Shown: in pieces, positions 1 through 8,750 of the stretch
How positions within the stretch are numbered: position 1 is the first letter of the stretch
How the letters are laid out: every line of letters begins with the position of its first letter
Assembly: GCA_016745055.1 (NCBI GenBank)
Contig: JADGDF010000019.1
Coordinates: 1 to 40,660, forward strand
Direction of reading: 5' to 3'
Length of the DNA: 40,660 nucleotides
From: Thiotrichaceae bacterium
GTDB taxonomy: Bacteria; Pseudomonadota; Gammaproteobacteria; Beggiatoales; Beggiatoaceae
Notes under the pieces: generated by a model
What the model was told of the DNA's origin: nothing
Databases searched by the model: none
The model's input: only the letters and a program-made list of their open reading frames with translations
Translations under genes and position numbers: made by a program

Positions 1-83
1 AAGCGGTAGCGTCATCCACCAAATCAAAGCAGAATAATTAAGTTTCGTGCAATCTCTCCGAATGGCGGATGACGCTAACGCTT
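1..83. repeat. imperfect inverted repeat
   Basis: Arms at 1-20 and 64-83 are inverted copies matching at 18 of 20 positions; the right arm reads GGCGGATGACGCTAACGCTT. The right arm also pairs with the adjacent ATCCGCC to form a shorter hairpin. Such GCGGATGACGC palindromes are interspersed repeats in several gammaproteobacteria. No gene is seen between the arms. Confidence 0.6.
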
Positions 84-236
84 ATCCGCCTTACGAGTTG
101 CTCACTTTAATTGTTATCACGTATTTCTATTTTAAGTTTATTAAAATTAAGCTTGTTAATTTTTCATTTTTTGTCGTGGAAAATTGCTGCAAGACATGGA
201 AAAGCAAAGCCGCACTGCCATTAAGTTAAGCTCGTA

Positions 237-282
237 GGAGTGCAAACTTTAGTTTGCATATGCAAGATAAATCTTGCACGCC
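237..282. repeat. GGAGTGCA-type palindromic repeat
   Basis: Two adjacent perfect hairpins, TGCAAACT/AGTTTGCA (241-258) and TGCAAGAT/ATCTTGCA (261-278), are bounded by GGAGTGCA on the left and TGCACGCC on the right. The same family recurs at 40000-40037 and 40113-40150, with a smaller relative at 31475-31495, so it is a dispersed repeat of this genome. Confidence 0.7.
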
Positions 283-299
283 AAACTGAAAAAATCCTT

Positions 300-683
300 A
301 ACTTAGCAGTGAGGGAAGCCGGTGTTAAGTAGTTCGCGACTAGCTGGGATTATTGAAAGTGTAACGGAGTGCGGAGCCTGCCCGTCTGGGCAATCAATGA
401 CAGTCTCGCTGCGGAATTGAATAGTTCTAAGGAGCACGGATATCCGTGAACATCGTGAAATCTTTGCAAGATACCAGAAAGTTTTAGGCATAAATTTCCA
501 GCTTCTCCAAATATTGTGATTTACCCAGCATTAGCTTTCGCATCACAAATTTGTCTGATTAGGCCACCGACTCTCTCTCCTACTTGCTTAGTTAGAATTT
601 TGTGACGATACTTGTATCCATCTAAGGTGGACTTTTAAGTCACAAACAGCAGCGTGAAGAGCATTATTCTTTGGTCTCATCAT
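300..683 (-). pseudogene. tnpA: decayed IS200/IS605 element (tnpA remnant)
   Basis: On the minus strand an ATG-ATG at 683-678 opens MMRPKNNALHAAVCDLKVHL-RWI, the typical start of an IS200/IS605 Y1 transposase. After RWI the frame breaks; the next frame resumes KYRHKILTKQVGERVGGLIR-QIC, the expected continuation in this family. The HUH catalytic motif and the C-terminal tyrosine helix are absent, so it cannot transpose. Below about position 530 the sequence no longer matches TnpA. A poorly preserved ANAG...GEAG stretch could be the tail of a partner tnpB, which would mean an internal deletion, but that part is weak. A 62-codon open frame at 303-491 lies in this tail and is probably not a gene. 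Confidence 0.65.
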
Positions 684-759
684 GCTTAGGTTATGCTAAA
701 AGTCTTGGACTCAAAATCTAGCAACCAACAATAAAGTTAACAAAAGGATACTTGTTAAT

Positions 760-2685
760 ATGCAACTGTTATCAATAAATTCAAATTCAATTGACAAGAT
801 TTTTTTTCAACTTTTTTTATTTGTTCTACTCTTCTTTTCTTACCTTCATTACGGTAATCCACCTGCCAATACCCCAGACCTTTCGTGGATGCAAGCCCTG
901 GGTGTTGCCTACACACAGGAATTACAACATGGGGTTGAACTAATGTTTACTTATGGGCCACTTGGTTATTTCTATAATGGAACAGCCCCTTATGTACCAG
1001 GTTTATTTCATCTTTTTATGACCTGGCAATTTTTAGCAGCAATAATTATTGCTTCACTTTTTATATTACGAGGCAGCCAACTTTCAAATGTATTAGATAA
1101 ATTCGTTTTTTTCTACTTAGCATTAGTTCTTCTCTCTGTTCAATCCATTCACTTAGTTGATTCAGTTTATTATTTCAGTATGTTTTTGACGGTAACATTG
1201 ATTGCTGACCCTCCTCGTTTCTTAAAGCAGAAATTTTATTTAGGTTTTATTATTTTTGTCATTTTGATGTTTTCCATTCTTGCTGTGACTAAATTTACAC
1301 AATTTATTATTGCAGGTATTAATGTTTTTATTATCATGGGAATAATTGGGCACCGCTATGGATGGTTTAGAGCTATATTAATTCCCATTGGCTACATTAG
1401 TTTAGTTGCGTTGCTTTGGGTTACCTTGGGACAACAAATTGAACATTTTCCTAAATTTGTTGTCAACTCTTTGGAATTAGCCAAAGGCTACAGTGAAGCG
1501 ATGTCATTAAATGGTGAAAAGCGTGAAGCAGTACTTGCTATAGGCGTTATGAGTTTAGCTGCATTCATTGGTATTATCAGTACATTTGCTCCTAAATTTA
1601 GCATAGAGAAGCTGTTACTTACTGTCTCAATTGGCTTGGGGACTTTTATGGCATTTAAAGCGGGTTTAGTCAGGCATGATTCGCCTCATGCATCAATTTT
1701 CTTTGGTTTTGCTATGCTTATCCCATTTTTATTTGCTTATGATACGAAAATGAATTTTATCTTAAAAAGTTTTTTTCATTTACTACGTTATACCTTAATC
1801 ATTACAGCAGTCATTGGGTTGTTTTGGACAAATCAATTTATGAATGTTAAGAATATGCTCGCACTTTGGAATCAAAACATCGTCGAGAATATCCAAAAAA
1901 TTAGACAAATCCCTGAATATGAGGAATATTACAAGCAACACATTGTTCTTCTGCAGCAACAATTTGATTTACCTAAAATACGCAAAATTGTTGGTAATGA
2001 AACTGTTGATATATTTTCTTATGAGCAACTAGTCGTCTTTGTTAACCACTTAAATTGGCATCCACGTCCTATTTTTCAAAGTTATAGCGCATATACACCT
2101 AAGCTATTAAAAATTAATCGTGATTTTTATGAAAGCCAACAAGCACCAAAATTTGTAATATTCAAATTACAAACGCTCGCTCAACGTTTTCCCATTATGG
2201 ATGATATAGAAGCGATAAAAGTACTGTTACGGGATTATGTACCGGTATTGGAAGAGCGAGATTATTTATTACTTAAGCGTTCACAACAGCTAAATAATGT
2301 AACAACAAGCAGTGTTTTACTGAAGCAGAATATTAAATTTGATGAATCCTTAGACGTTGCTTCACTAAGTAATGAACCGCTTTTGTTAAGCCTTGAAATA
2401 TCCAAAACTTGGGTAGGTAAAGTGTATGCACTTCTCTATAAGTCTTCTGCAGTGTATTTAGAATTAACCACAGTAGACAATGAGAAGCTACTATATCGTA
2501 TTATTCCCAACATGTTAAAGTCTGGCGTGCTTATTAACCCATTGGTTATTAACCAAGCAGACTTTGTAAATTGGTATGAAGGCAAACCTCTTAAGCAGGT
2601 TGCAAGCGTGAAAATCACAACGAACCGTGGAAGTATCAGACAATTTGAGGATGAAATAACACTGACAATTAGTTCATATCAGTAA
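760..2685 (+). CDS. polytopic membrane protein, unknown function
   Basis: 641 residues. About ten hydrophobic segments occupy residues 10-360, followed by a soluble part of about 280 residues, probably periplasmic. The N-terminal loop carries DLSWMQALG and FTYGPLGYF, and the soluble part carries HPRPIFQSYSAYT. This combination recurs in large uncharacterised membrane proteins that resemble GT-C glycosyltransferases in layout: many membrane helices, an acidic first loop and a C-terminal periplasmic domain. A role in cell-envelope glycan transfer is therefore only a possibility. The start is the ATG after an AAAGGA located about 12 bases upstream, a long spacing. The gene stands alone between a decayed IS element and a small opposite-strand gene. 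No substrate can be assigned. Confidence 0.8.
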   Translation: MQLLSINSNSIDKIFFQLFLFVLLFFSYLHYGNPPANTPDLSWMQALGVAYTQELQHGVELMFTYGPLGYFYNGTAPYVPGLFHLFMTWQFLAAIIIASLFILRGSQLSNVLDKFVFFYLALVLLSVQSIHLVDSVYYFSMFLTVTLIADPPRFLKQKFYLGFIIFVILMFSILAVTKFTQFIIAGINVFIIMGIIGHRYGWFRAILIPIGYISLVALLWVTLGQQIEHFPKFVVNSLELAKGYSEAMSLNGEKREAVLAIGVMSLAAFIGIISTFAPKFSIEKLLLTVSIGLGTFMAFKAGLVRHDSPHASIFFGFAMLIPFLFAYDTKMNFILKSFFHLLRYTLIITAVIGLFWTNQFMNVKNMLALWNQNIVENIQKIRQIPEYEEYYKQHIVLLQQQFDLPKIRKIVGNETVDIFSYEQLVVFVNHLNWHPRPIFQSYSAYTPKLLKINRDFYESQQAPKFVIFKLQTLAQRFPIMDDIEAIKVLLRDYVPVLEERDYLLLKRSQQLNNVTTSSVLLKQNIKFDESLDVASLSNEPLLLSLEISKTWVGKVYALLYKSSAVYLELTTVDNEKLLYRIIPNMLKSGVLINPLVINQADFVNWYEGKPLKQVASVKITTNRGSIRQFEDEITLTISSYQ

Positions 2686-2807
2686 ACGAAACAGAATCAA
2701 CCCTCTACAAAATAGATTGGAAAAAGAGATTAATTCTTTTTTTCAAATGGTTAGAGAAACATAAGTGCTATGTTTTATTTGTGATAAACATAATGCATTT
2801 TGAATGG

Positions 2808-2984
2808 TTAATAAAAAGTGGCTTCTAAACGTTCCTCCCAATTTTCGGGCGTATCTGGAAAAGAGGGACGTACATCCATTCTGAAAAAGCGTTCATTTTT
2901 TGACTTTTGACCAATTAATTCTACTAATTGGTCAAAATTTTGTAGTTCATGGTGTTCTATTAGAACTTCACTTAAGTTTAACAT
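2808..2984 (-). CDS. small hypothetical protein, 58 residues
   Basis: An ATG at 2984 is preceded by GAGGA at good spacing (GAGGAATACGCG-ATG) and opens a 58-residue frame ending at 2808. The product begins MLNLSEVLIEHHELQNFDQL and ends PENWEERLEATFY; it is acidic and predicted helical, with no signal peptide, membrane segment or cysteine. I do not recognise the family. The strong ribosome binding site and protein-like composition argue for a real gene. The coding sequence contains a perfect 13-bp inverted repeat (2905-2917/2925-2937). It lies upstream of the histidine kinase gap and could be cotranscribed from elsewhere or stand alone. Confidence 0.55.
   Translation of the reverse strand: MLNLSEVLIEHHELQNFDQLVELIGQKSKNERFFRMDVRPSFPDTPENWEERLEATFY
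2905..2937. repeat. perfect 13-bp inverted repeat inside a small gene
   Basis: TTTTGACCAATTA at 2905-2917 and its exact complement at 2925-2937 flank a 7-nt loop. It lies within the 58-residue minus-strand gene, so it would form a stable hairpin in that mRNA or be a protein-binding palindrome. Confidence 0.6.
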
Positions 2985-3173
2985 CGCGTATTCCTCATAT
3001 TTAACAACTTTGTATTTTACTATGTCCTATTTTCAAACAAAAGGTTGGTGCTTTTTTAGGTAGGAGAAAATAAATATTTTATATACATAAAACTTCACAA
3101 CATTCTATGTGCAGTAGCATATGAAATTTAAAAAAACAGACCGCGTTTATCATGATTCTTACGACCAGTCTCA

Positions 3174-6100
3174 TTAATTAAGCCATGGCTCGACTAAATT
3201 ACAAATTTCACTGTCTTCAAAATTGTCTGCTAATTCTTGGATTTTGGTGGCCAATGCTGTTAGTTTTTTGTCTGTGTTAATGAGTTCTTCCGCATATTCT
3301 TTGATAGCCATTGTATCTCCTTGCATGGCTAAATCGTATAAAACACTGGCTTGTTCTACATTCAACGTCCAATTTCCCACTGATTCATTTTCTTCTTCAG
3401 CTTGAATGGGTTCAGGCTGTTCGTAAATCCAAGTAAGTTTTAGCCAGTGTTGCAATTCAGCAAATAGTGTTTCTGTGCGAAAAGGTTTGGGAACAAAAGC
3501 ATTACAGCCTGCAGCATAACTTTGTTGCTGATCGTAATCAAATACACTAGCAGTCACGGCTATAATAGGAGTATCTGAAAATTTAGGTTGTTGTCTGAGC
3601 TGTTTGGCTAATTCAAAACCATCCATGATGGGCATAGCTAAATCGGTGATAATCAAATCAGGATTAATGGCAATGGCTTTGTCCAAACCAAGTTGTCCAT
3701 TGTCTGCGTTAATCAGTTCAAATCCTAAAGGTGTTAATAAATCAACCATGACAGCATAACTTTCAGCATGACTATCCACCACTAAAATAGTCTTAGGGGC
3801 TTCTTTAAAACCGATGATGGTTGGTTGGTTTTTAAGTGATTTATTGAAGGTAGTAAAACTAGGCGCTGCTTCCAATTGAAGTGTTACCCAAAAAGTACTG
3901 CCTTGACCCAAGGTACTTTCAACGTGAATTTCCCCCTCCATCATTTCAACAATTTTCTGGGTAATGGACAACCCTAATCCTGTACCTTCTATCTTATAAG
4001 TGCCATCACCTGATTGTTGAAAAGGTTGAAAAATCGTTTCTAAGTCTTTTTCTACAATACCAATACCTGTATCTTCTACTTGAAAACGAAGTTTATCCTC
4101 ATGGTAACCTACTTTGAGGGTAACATTCCCTTTTTCAGTAAATTTGATCGCATTGGTCAATAAATTAATAATTACCTGACGTAAGCGTTTTTCATCTGCG
4201 TGAATCCCTTCAGGTAAATGGGATAAAGCTTCATAGTGAAAGTTAATCCCTTTTTTTTCGGCCCGTATTTGGAACAATTCAACAATTCCCTGTAAGAATT
4301 CTCCAAAACCAAAATCTGTTGGACAAAATTCTATATGGTTGGCTTCAATTTTAGCTAAATCAAGAATATCATTAATTAAAGTAAGCAGATAATCACCGCT
4401 ACGTTGAATAACACCAATCCCTTTCCGTTGTTTTTCAGTGAGCTTTTTATCTGCATTTAAAATTTGCGCATAGCCTAAAATACCATTGAGCGGTGTGCGT
4501 AGTTCATGACTCATATTGGCTAGAAACATACTTTTTGCTTGATTAGCAACATCAGCGGTTTTTTTTGCTTCTTGTAAAGCCTGTTCTGCTTGTTTACGTT
4601 GGCTAATATCAATCACGAACCCAACGATATAATTTACTTGGCCTTGTTCATGACGTACACAACTGACGGAAACTGTAGTATATACAATTTGTTCATCTTT
4701 ACGAATGAAACGTTTATCAAGTGTATAAGCATCCACTTCTCCTGCCAACAAACGTTCAAAATAAACAATATCAAGAGCAAGATCATCAGGATGGGTAATT
4801 TGTGCCCAATCAATTTGCATTAACTCTTCTCGCACATAACCCAGTATATTACAAAGGGTATCGTTAATTTCTAAGAAACCTTTTTCAGGTGAGGTAATGG
4901 TCATACCCACCAAAGATTGTTCAAAAAAACTCCGTAAATAAACTTCTTTTTGTTCTAGTGTATACTGAGCCTCTTTAAGTTTGGTAATGTCTGTGGAAAT
5001 TTCCAGGCGAACTAATCGTCTATCTGTCCACTGAATAGCTTGCTCCTGCATGTAATACCAACGTTGATTTACACTATTTTTATACTCCCATGTGTAAATA
5101 TCAGTAGGTTTACTTGCTTTATTAACCTGTTTTGGTATTTCACAAAAGCTGCAAGGGCCTGTTTGTTCTTTTTGCAGTACTTGCCAACATTTTTTACCCA
5201 CAATTTGATAACCAAACAATTTTTTTGCATATTGATTCGCAAATAAAATTTCATACGTTTCAATATCGGCCACATAAATGAGACTTTCCAAACTATCTAA
5301 TACTATCGAAAACTTTGCTTGTTCTTTTTCAAGCTGTTGAGATTGTTCTCTTAAAATAATGGCTTGTTGGTGTAACTCATCATTAATGGTTTCCAATTCT
5401 TCAGATTGCACAGCAATTTCTTCTGTTTTTTCAGCTACTTCTTGTTCTAATGTTTGTTGATAATTTTGGTGTAATATTTCAGCTCGCTTACGTTCAGTAA
5501 TATCTTCAATCGTATTTAAGAGACCAACGACTTTGCCTCTAAGATTATGTAAGGGAATTTTATTAGTTTCTACCCAATGTGGCTGACCGTTTTCATCAAT
5601 AATTGAAGAAATTTGACTCAATTCTGGCGTATCACTTTCCATAATTCGATGGTCATCTTGAATGAATTTAGCCGCTTGTTTCCAGGCTAAATCCAAATCT
5701 GTTTTACCAATAATATCTTCTGGCGAATTTAAGCCATTAATATCAGCAAATCGCTGATTACATCCTAAATACATAGCATGATGATCTTTCCAAAAAATTA
5801 ATTGTGGGATATTATCAATCACTAAACGTAAAAAAGCTTCTTTTTCTTTCAGCGTTTTTTCTGCGTGTTTACGCACTACAATTTCTTTTCGTAAACGCAA
5901 GTTATGTCTGATTGAACTCAGTAAATAAAGTACGATAAATAATGTAAATAGAACACTGACTAATGGGATAAACCAAGACATCCATGAACCTTCTTGTTCT
6001 ACATAGTTAGCATTAGGCCAATAAATTATAGACCATATACGATTGAGTACGTGAAATTTCTCTCTAAACATAGGCTTACGATTTAATTCAACATTAGCAC

Positions 6101-6902
6101 TGCGGTAAAGTAATTGTTCCAAGAAAGGCTCTGACTCATCTTGGATGAGCAACTCAAAATGAGTTTGATGACCACTTCGTGCTATTACTGATTCAATAAT
6201 ATTCCTCATTTTAAATACAGCTAACACAAAACCTTCTAAATTTTCTTGGCGTTGTTCAAGTGTTATTACTGGCTTTTCTCTTTTAAAAATAGGCTTAAAA
6301 ACTAAAAAACCAAAGCTATTGGCGTGAGAATCTTGAATCAATTTGATTGGTGCTGTTGCTTGCATAGAACCTTTGTCTCGCGCCAAATTTAATGTACTCA
6401 GACGCATAGTATTTGAACCTAGATCGAATCCCAATGCGACTTCATTTCCTTGATGAGGTTCAACGTAATATACTGGGAAATAGACAGAACGTTCTGTTGC
6501 TTGAATCAATGCTTTTTGTGCTGAACGTTCCTTAAAGTAAAAATTGGGATAAAGTAATTTTGCTTGAGTTTCATAAGCGATACGTTCTTCATGAGGAATT
6601 TTAGGTATCCACTCTAATGCTTGAATATGAGGATGTAATGCTAAAAAAGGTTGAGTAAATGTATGAAATTCATTTCGAGTAACTTCATCTGATGCACCGT
6701 AAAATGCGGAAAGTGAGATTAAAGATTCTTCAATTGTTGAAATAATTTCACTTTTTATTTGTGTGGCAAGGAATTGAGTATCTTTTTGCATTTTTTCATG
6801 AATAGACTGCATTTCAAAATTTTGAATCATGAAAAAACTGGCAATAGATAAAGCAATGCCTAATGACAGTGCAATGAATACCATAAAGTAATTACGAAGC
6901 AT
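3174..6902 (-). CDS. hybrid sensor histidine kinase (CHASE, three PAS, HisKA, HATPase, REC)
   Basis: The ATG at 6902 with AAGGA upstream gives 1242 residues; a TTG 24 bases further upstream keeps the frame but has no better signal. Order: membrane helix at about 5-27, periplasmic CHASE-like sensor 50-270, second helix about 306-332, PAS domain 355-470, coiled coil 475-535, PAS domain 530-650, PAS domain 650-775, HisKA with phospho-acceptor His799 in SHELRTP, HATPase with N-box NLLTN at 913-917, DTGIG at 944 and GTGLGL at 973, then a receiver domain with Asp1087 (ITDLAMP) and Lys1139 (PKPF). The second PAS domain has Cys572, Cys584 and Cys587, a cysteine pattern seen in one PAS subgroup. The last 65 residues form a helical tail without an obvious phospho-histidine. 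It should autophosphorylate in response to a periplasmic ligand and pass phosphate to its own receiver. No cognate regulator is adjacent. Confidence 0.92.
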   Translation of the reverse strand: MLRNYFMVFIALSLGIALSIASFFMIQNFEMQSIHEKMQKDTQFLATQIKSEIISTIEESLISLSAFYGASDEVTRNEFHTFTQPFLALHPHIQALEWIPKIPHEERIAYETQAKLLYPNFYFKERSAQKALIQATERSVYFPVYYVEPHQGNEVALGFDLGSNTMRLSTLNLARDKGSMQATAPIKLIQDSHANSFGFLVFKPIFKREKPVITLEQRQENLEGFVLAVFKMRNIIESVIARSGHQTHFELLIQDESEPFLEQLLYRSANVELNRKPMFREKFHVLNRIWSIIYWPNANYVEQEGSWMSWFIPLVSVLFTLFIVLYLLSSIRHNLRLRKEIVVRKHAEKTLKEKEAFLRLVIDNIPQLIFWKDHHAMYLGCNQRFADINGLNSPEDIIGKTDLDLAWKQAAKFIQDDHRIMESDTPELSQISSIIDENGQPHWVETNKIPLHNLRGKVVGLLNTIEDITERKRAEILHQNYQQTLEQEVAEKTEEIAVQSEELETINDELHQQAIILREQSQQLEKEQAKFSIVLDSLESLIYVADIETYEILFANQYAKKLFGYQIVGKKCWQVLQKEQTGPCSFCEIPKQVNKASKPTDIYTWEYKNSVNQRWYYMQEQAIQWTDRRLVRLEISTDITKLKEAQYTLEQKEVYLRSFFEQSLVGMTITSPEKGFLEINDTLCNILGYVREELMQIDWAQITHPDDLALDIVYFERLLAGEVDAYTLDKRFIRKDEQIVYTTVSVSCVRHEQGQVNYIVGFVIDISQRKQAEQALQEAKKTADVANQAKSMFLANMSHELRTPLNGILGYAQILNADKKLTEKQRKGIGVIQRSGDYLLTLINDILDLAKIEANHIEFCPTDFGFGEFLQGIVELFQIRAEKKGINFHYEALSHLPEGIHADEKRLRQVIINLLTNAIKFTEKGNVTLKVGYHEDKLRFQVEDTGIGIVEKDLETIFQPFQQSGDGTYKIEGTGLGLSITQKIVEMMEGEIHVESTLGQGSTFWVTLQLEAAPSFTTFNKSLKNQPTIIGFKEAPKTILVVDSHAESYAVMVDLLTPLGFELINADNGQLGLDKAIAINPDLIITDLAMPIMDGFELAKQLRQQPKFSDTPIIAVTASVFDYDQQQSYAAGCNAFVPKPFRTETLFAELQHWLKLTWIYEQPEPIQAEEENESVGNWTLNVEQASVLYDLAMQGDTMAIKEYAEELINTDKKLTALATKIQELADNFEDSEICNLVEPWLN

Positions 6903-6926
6903 GGTGCTTTGTCCTTGAAAAAACAA

Positions 6927-7218
6927 ATTTTCATCAGAAAGTTAATATATTAAAATATTTAATATATACAATATTTTGCATAATATATAGTTAATTTTAA
7001 TAAAAATATAATAAAATTTAGTGGTTTTTTGTAACACTGATAATAAATTAAATAATATCTCCCTTTATCTTTTTAAAGTCAGAGACATTTTTAAATAAAA
7101 AAATAATTGGTTTATCATGATTTACATGAAGAGGGATGGCAATATTTATGCGTGCAAAGGAAGGAGAAATAAGTTCGTGTAAATTATCCAATGAAAATAC
7201 TGAAGGTGGTGTCTTCTA
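6927..7218. other. AT-rich intergenic stretch with an unstarted reading frame
   Basis: 6927-7040 is very AT-rich and probably holds the kinase promoter, though no single -35/-10 pair is convincing. On the minus strand, the frame of EtfA continues past two stop codons (TAG TAG at 7221-7216) into an open frame of 47 codons from a TTG at 7191 to a TAA at 7048. It contains SPSFARINIAIPLHVNHDKP and has no good ribosome binding site. It may be a gene remnant; I do not recognise it. Confidence 0.35.
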
Positions 7219-8145
7219 CTATTGGCATAGAATGAGTAATATTTCTTTAATTTTACCTACTAAACCATAGTCCGCAATTTGAAAGATAGGCGCATCAGGG
7301 TCTTGATTAATAGCCACAATTGTTTGGCTTGCTTTAATGCCTGCCAAATGTTGAAGTGCACCTGAAATACCGATAGCAAGATAGAGTTTAGGTGCAATAA
7401 CTTTACCTGTTTGTCCGATTTGAAAATCATTAGACAATAATCCCATATCAACGGCAGCTCTTGAAGCCCCAATGGCAGCATTAAGTTTTTGAGCGAGTTT
7501 TTCTATCCAAAAAAAATGTTGCTGACTTTCAATACCTCGCCCAACACCAATCACAATTTGTGCTGTTTCTAATTGCGGATATTCTGAACTTGTGGAAATT
7601 CGGTTTATAAATTGGGATAATGTTTGGACACTATTTTGGACGATGACTTTTTCAATAGGGGAATTATTGTCTTTTAATGGTGCAGGAGAAAATGCGGTTG
7701 TTTGGATGGTTAAAATTTTGATGAGATCAAATGATTTTAAAGTCGCGAGGGCATTACCTGCATAAATAGGTTGCACAAAGGTATTTTCATTAATAATTTT
7801 AACAACATTGGAAATTTGGGCAACATTTAATAATGCAGCTATTCTAGGCATCAAATTTTTGCCAAAAGTAGAAGCAGGTGCCAATATATGGGTGAATGAT
7901 GATCCTAAACCAGCAATCAGTAGGACTAACGTTTCTGCTAAAGGGTATTGATAACACAACGCATCAACATAAAGTACTTTTTCAACATGGGAAATTTGGC
8001 TAGCCGCTTGAACAACTGCATGACACTGATAACCTATAACTAAAATTGTAATAGGCTTACTGAAAAAATTTGCGGCTTGAACGACCGGATAAACAGTTGG
8101 TTTTAGTTTGAAATTGTCGTGTTCAGCAACGACGAGTGTAGACAT
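7219..8145 (-). CDS. etfA: electron transfer flavoprotein, alpha subunit
   Basis: 308 residues, the usual size for EtfA. The C-terminal FAD-binding domain is clear: IGVGRGIE, then GASRAAVDMG, QIGQTGKVIAPKLYLAIGIS, GALQHLAG, INQDPDAPIF and ADYGLVG, all hallmarks of this subunit. The N-terminal half is the more variable Rossmann-like domain. EtfA/EtfB heterodimers carry electrons from acyl-CoA and related dehydrogenases to EtfQO and the quinone pool. The beta subunit is normally adjacent, but the next gene upstream on this strand is grxD and no etfB is visible in the window, so the partner must be elsewhere or lost. No clear ribosome binding site precedes the ATG. Confidence 0.93.
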   Translation of the reverse strand: MSTLVVAEHDNFKLKPTVYPVVQAANFFSKPITILVIGYQCHAVVQAASQISHVEKVLYVDALCYQYPLAETLVLLIAGLGSSFTHILAPASTFGKNLMPRIAALLNVAQISNVVKIINENTFVQPIYAGNALATLKSFDLIKILTIQTTAFSPAPLKDNNSPIEKVIVQNSVQTLSQFINRISTSSEYPQLETAQIVIGVGRGIESQQHFFWIEKLAQKLNAAIGASRAAVDMGLLSNDFQIGQTGKVIAPKLYLAIGISGALQHLAGIKASQTIVAINQDPDAPIFQIADYGLVGKIKEILLILCQ

Positions 8146-8313
8146 GGGCGTTATCAGAAGTCAAAAAAATAGTTTAAATACTAATTTTTAATTGTTGTTT
8201 AGATCGGAAATTCCTTTATAACATTTGAAAACTAACCATTTAAGCTATTCAATGTTGGTTACCTGTAAATAATTAAACTTTTTACTTTGACTTCTGAATT
8301 TTACATTCAGGTT

Positions 8314-8634
8314 TTAAGCAGTTTTAGAGGCATTTTCTAACATGGATTTTAATTCACCTTTTGCAAATAAATCTAATAAAATATCGCAACCACCAATTAA
8401 TTCGCCACTGACATAAATTTGTGGGAAAGTAGGCCAATTGGCATAACTTTTTATATTTTCATAAACTTCCCGATCTTCAAATACATTAATATAAGCGAAT
8501 TCTACGCCACACTTTTTTAAAGTTTCAGCCGCACGACTGGAAAAACCACATTGAGGAAATTGTGGTGTGCCTTTCATATAAACCACAATTGGGTGACTTT
8601 TGACTTGTTGATCGATTTTTTCCATGATGTCCAT
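8314..8634 (-). CDS. grxD: monothiol glutaredoxin, Grx4 family
   Basis: 106 residues from the ATG at 8634. An in-frame ATG at 8640 sits one base after GGAG, too close to be used, whereas the ATG at 8634 is seven bases away, so I choose the latter. The CGFS active site (PQCGFSSRA) follows the MKGTPQFP loop, and the WPTFPQIYVSGELIGGCDIL region binds glutathione. The family carries [2Fe-2S] clusters bridged with glutathione and BolA-like partners and functions in iron-sulfur delivery and iron sensing in the cytoplasm. It stands alone here, with no bolA or isc genes beside it. Confidence 0.95.
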   Translation of the reverse strand: MDIMEKIDQQVKSHPIVVYMKGTPQFPQCGFSSRAAETLKKCGVEFAYINVFEDREVYENIKSYANWPTFPQIYVSGELIGGCDILLDLFAKGELKSMLENASKTA

Positions 8635-8750
8635 TCGCATACTCCATGATCAATTTTTGAAATAAAGGTTTAGAATTACCTATATACGTATACTACTTAG
8701 GTAATTTAAGCGCTAAGGGTTTGCGGGTAAGCATACACCTTTCTTATCAA

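Noticed and set aside
47-229. 60-codon plus-strand frame near the window start
   Set aside because: It overlaps the inverted repeat and is hydrophobic low-complexity sequence without a ribosome binding site.
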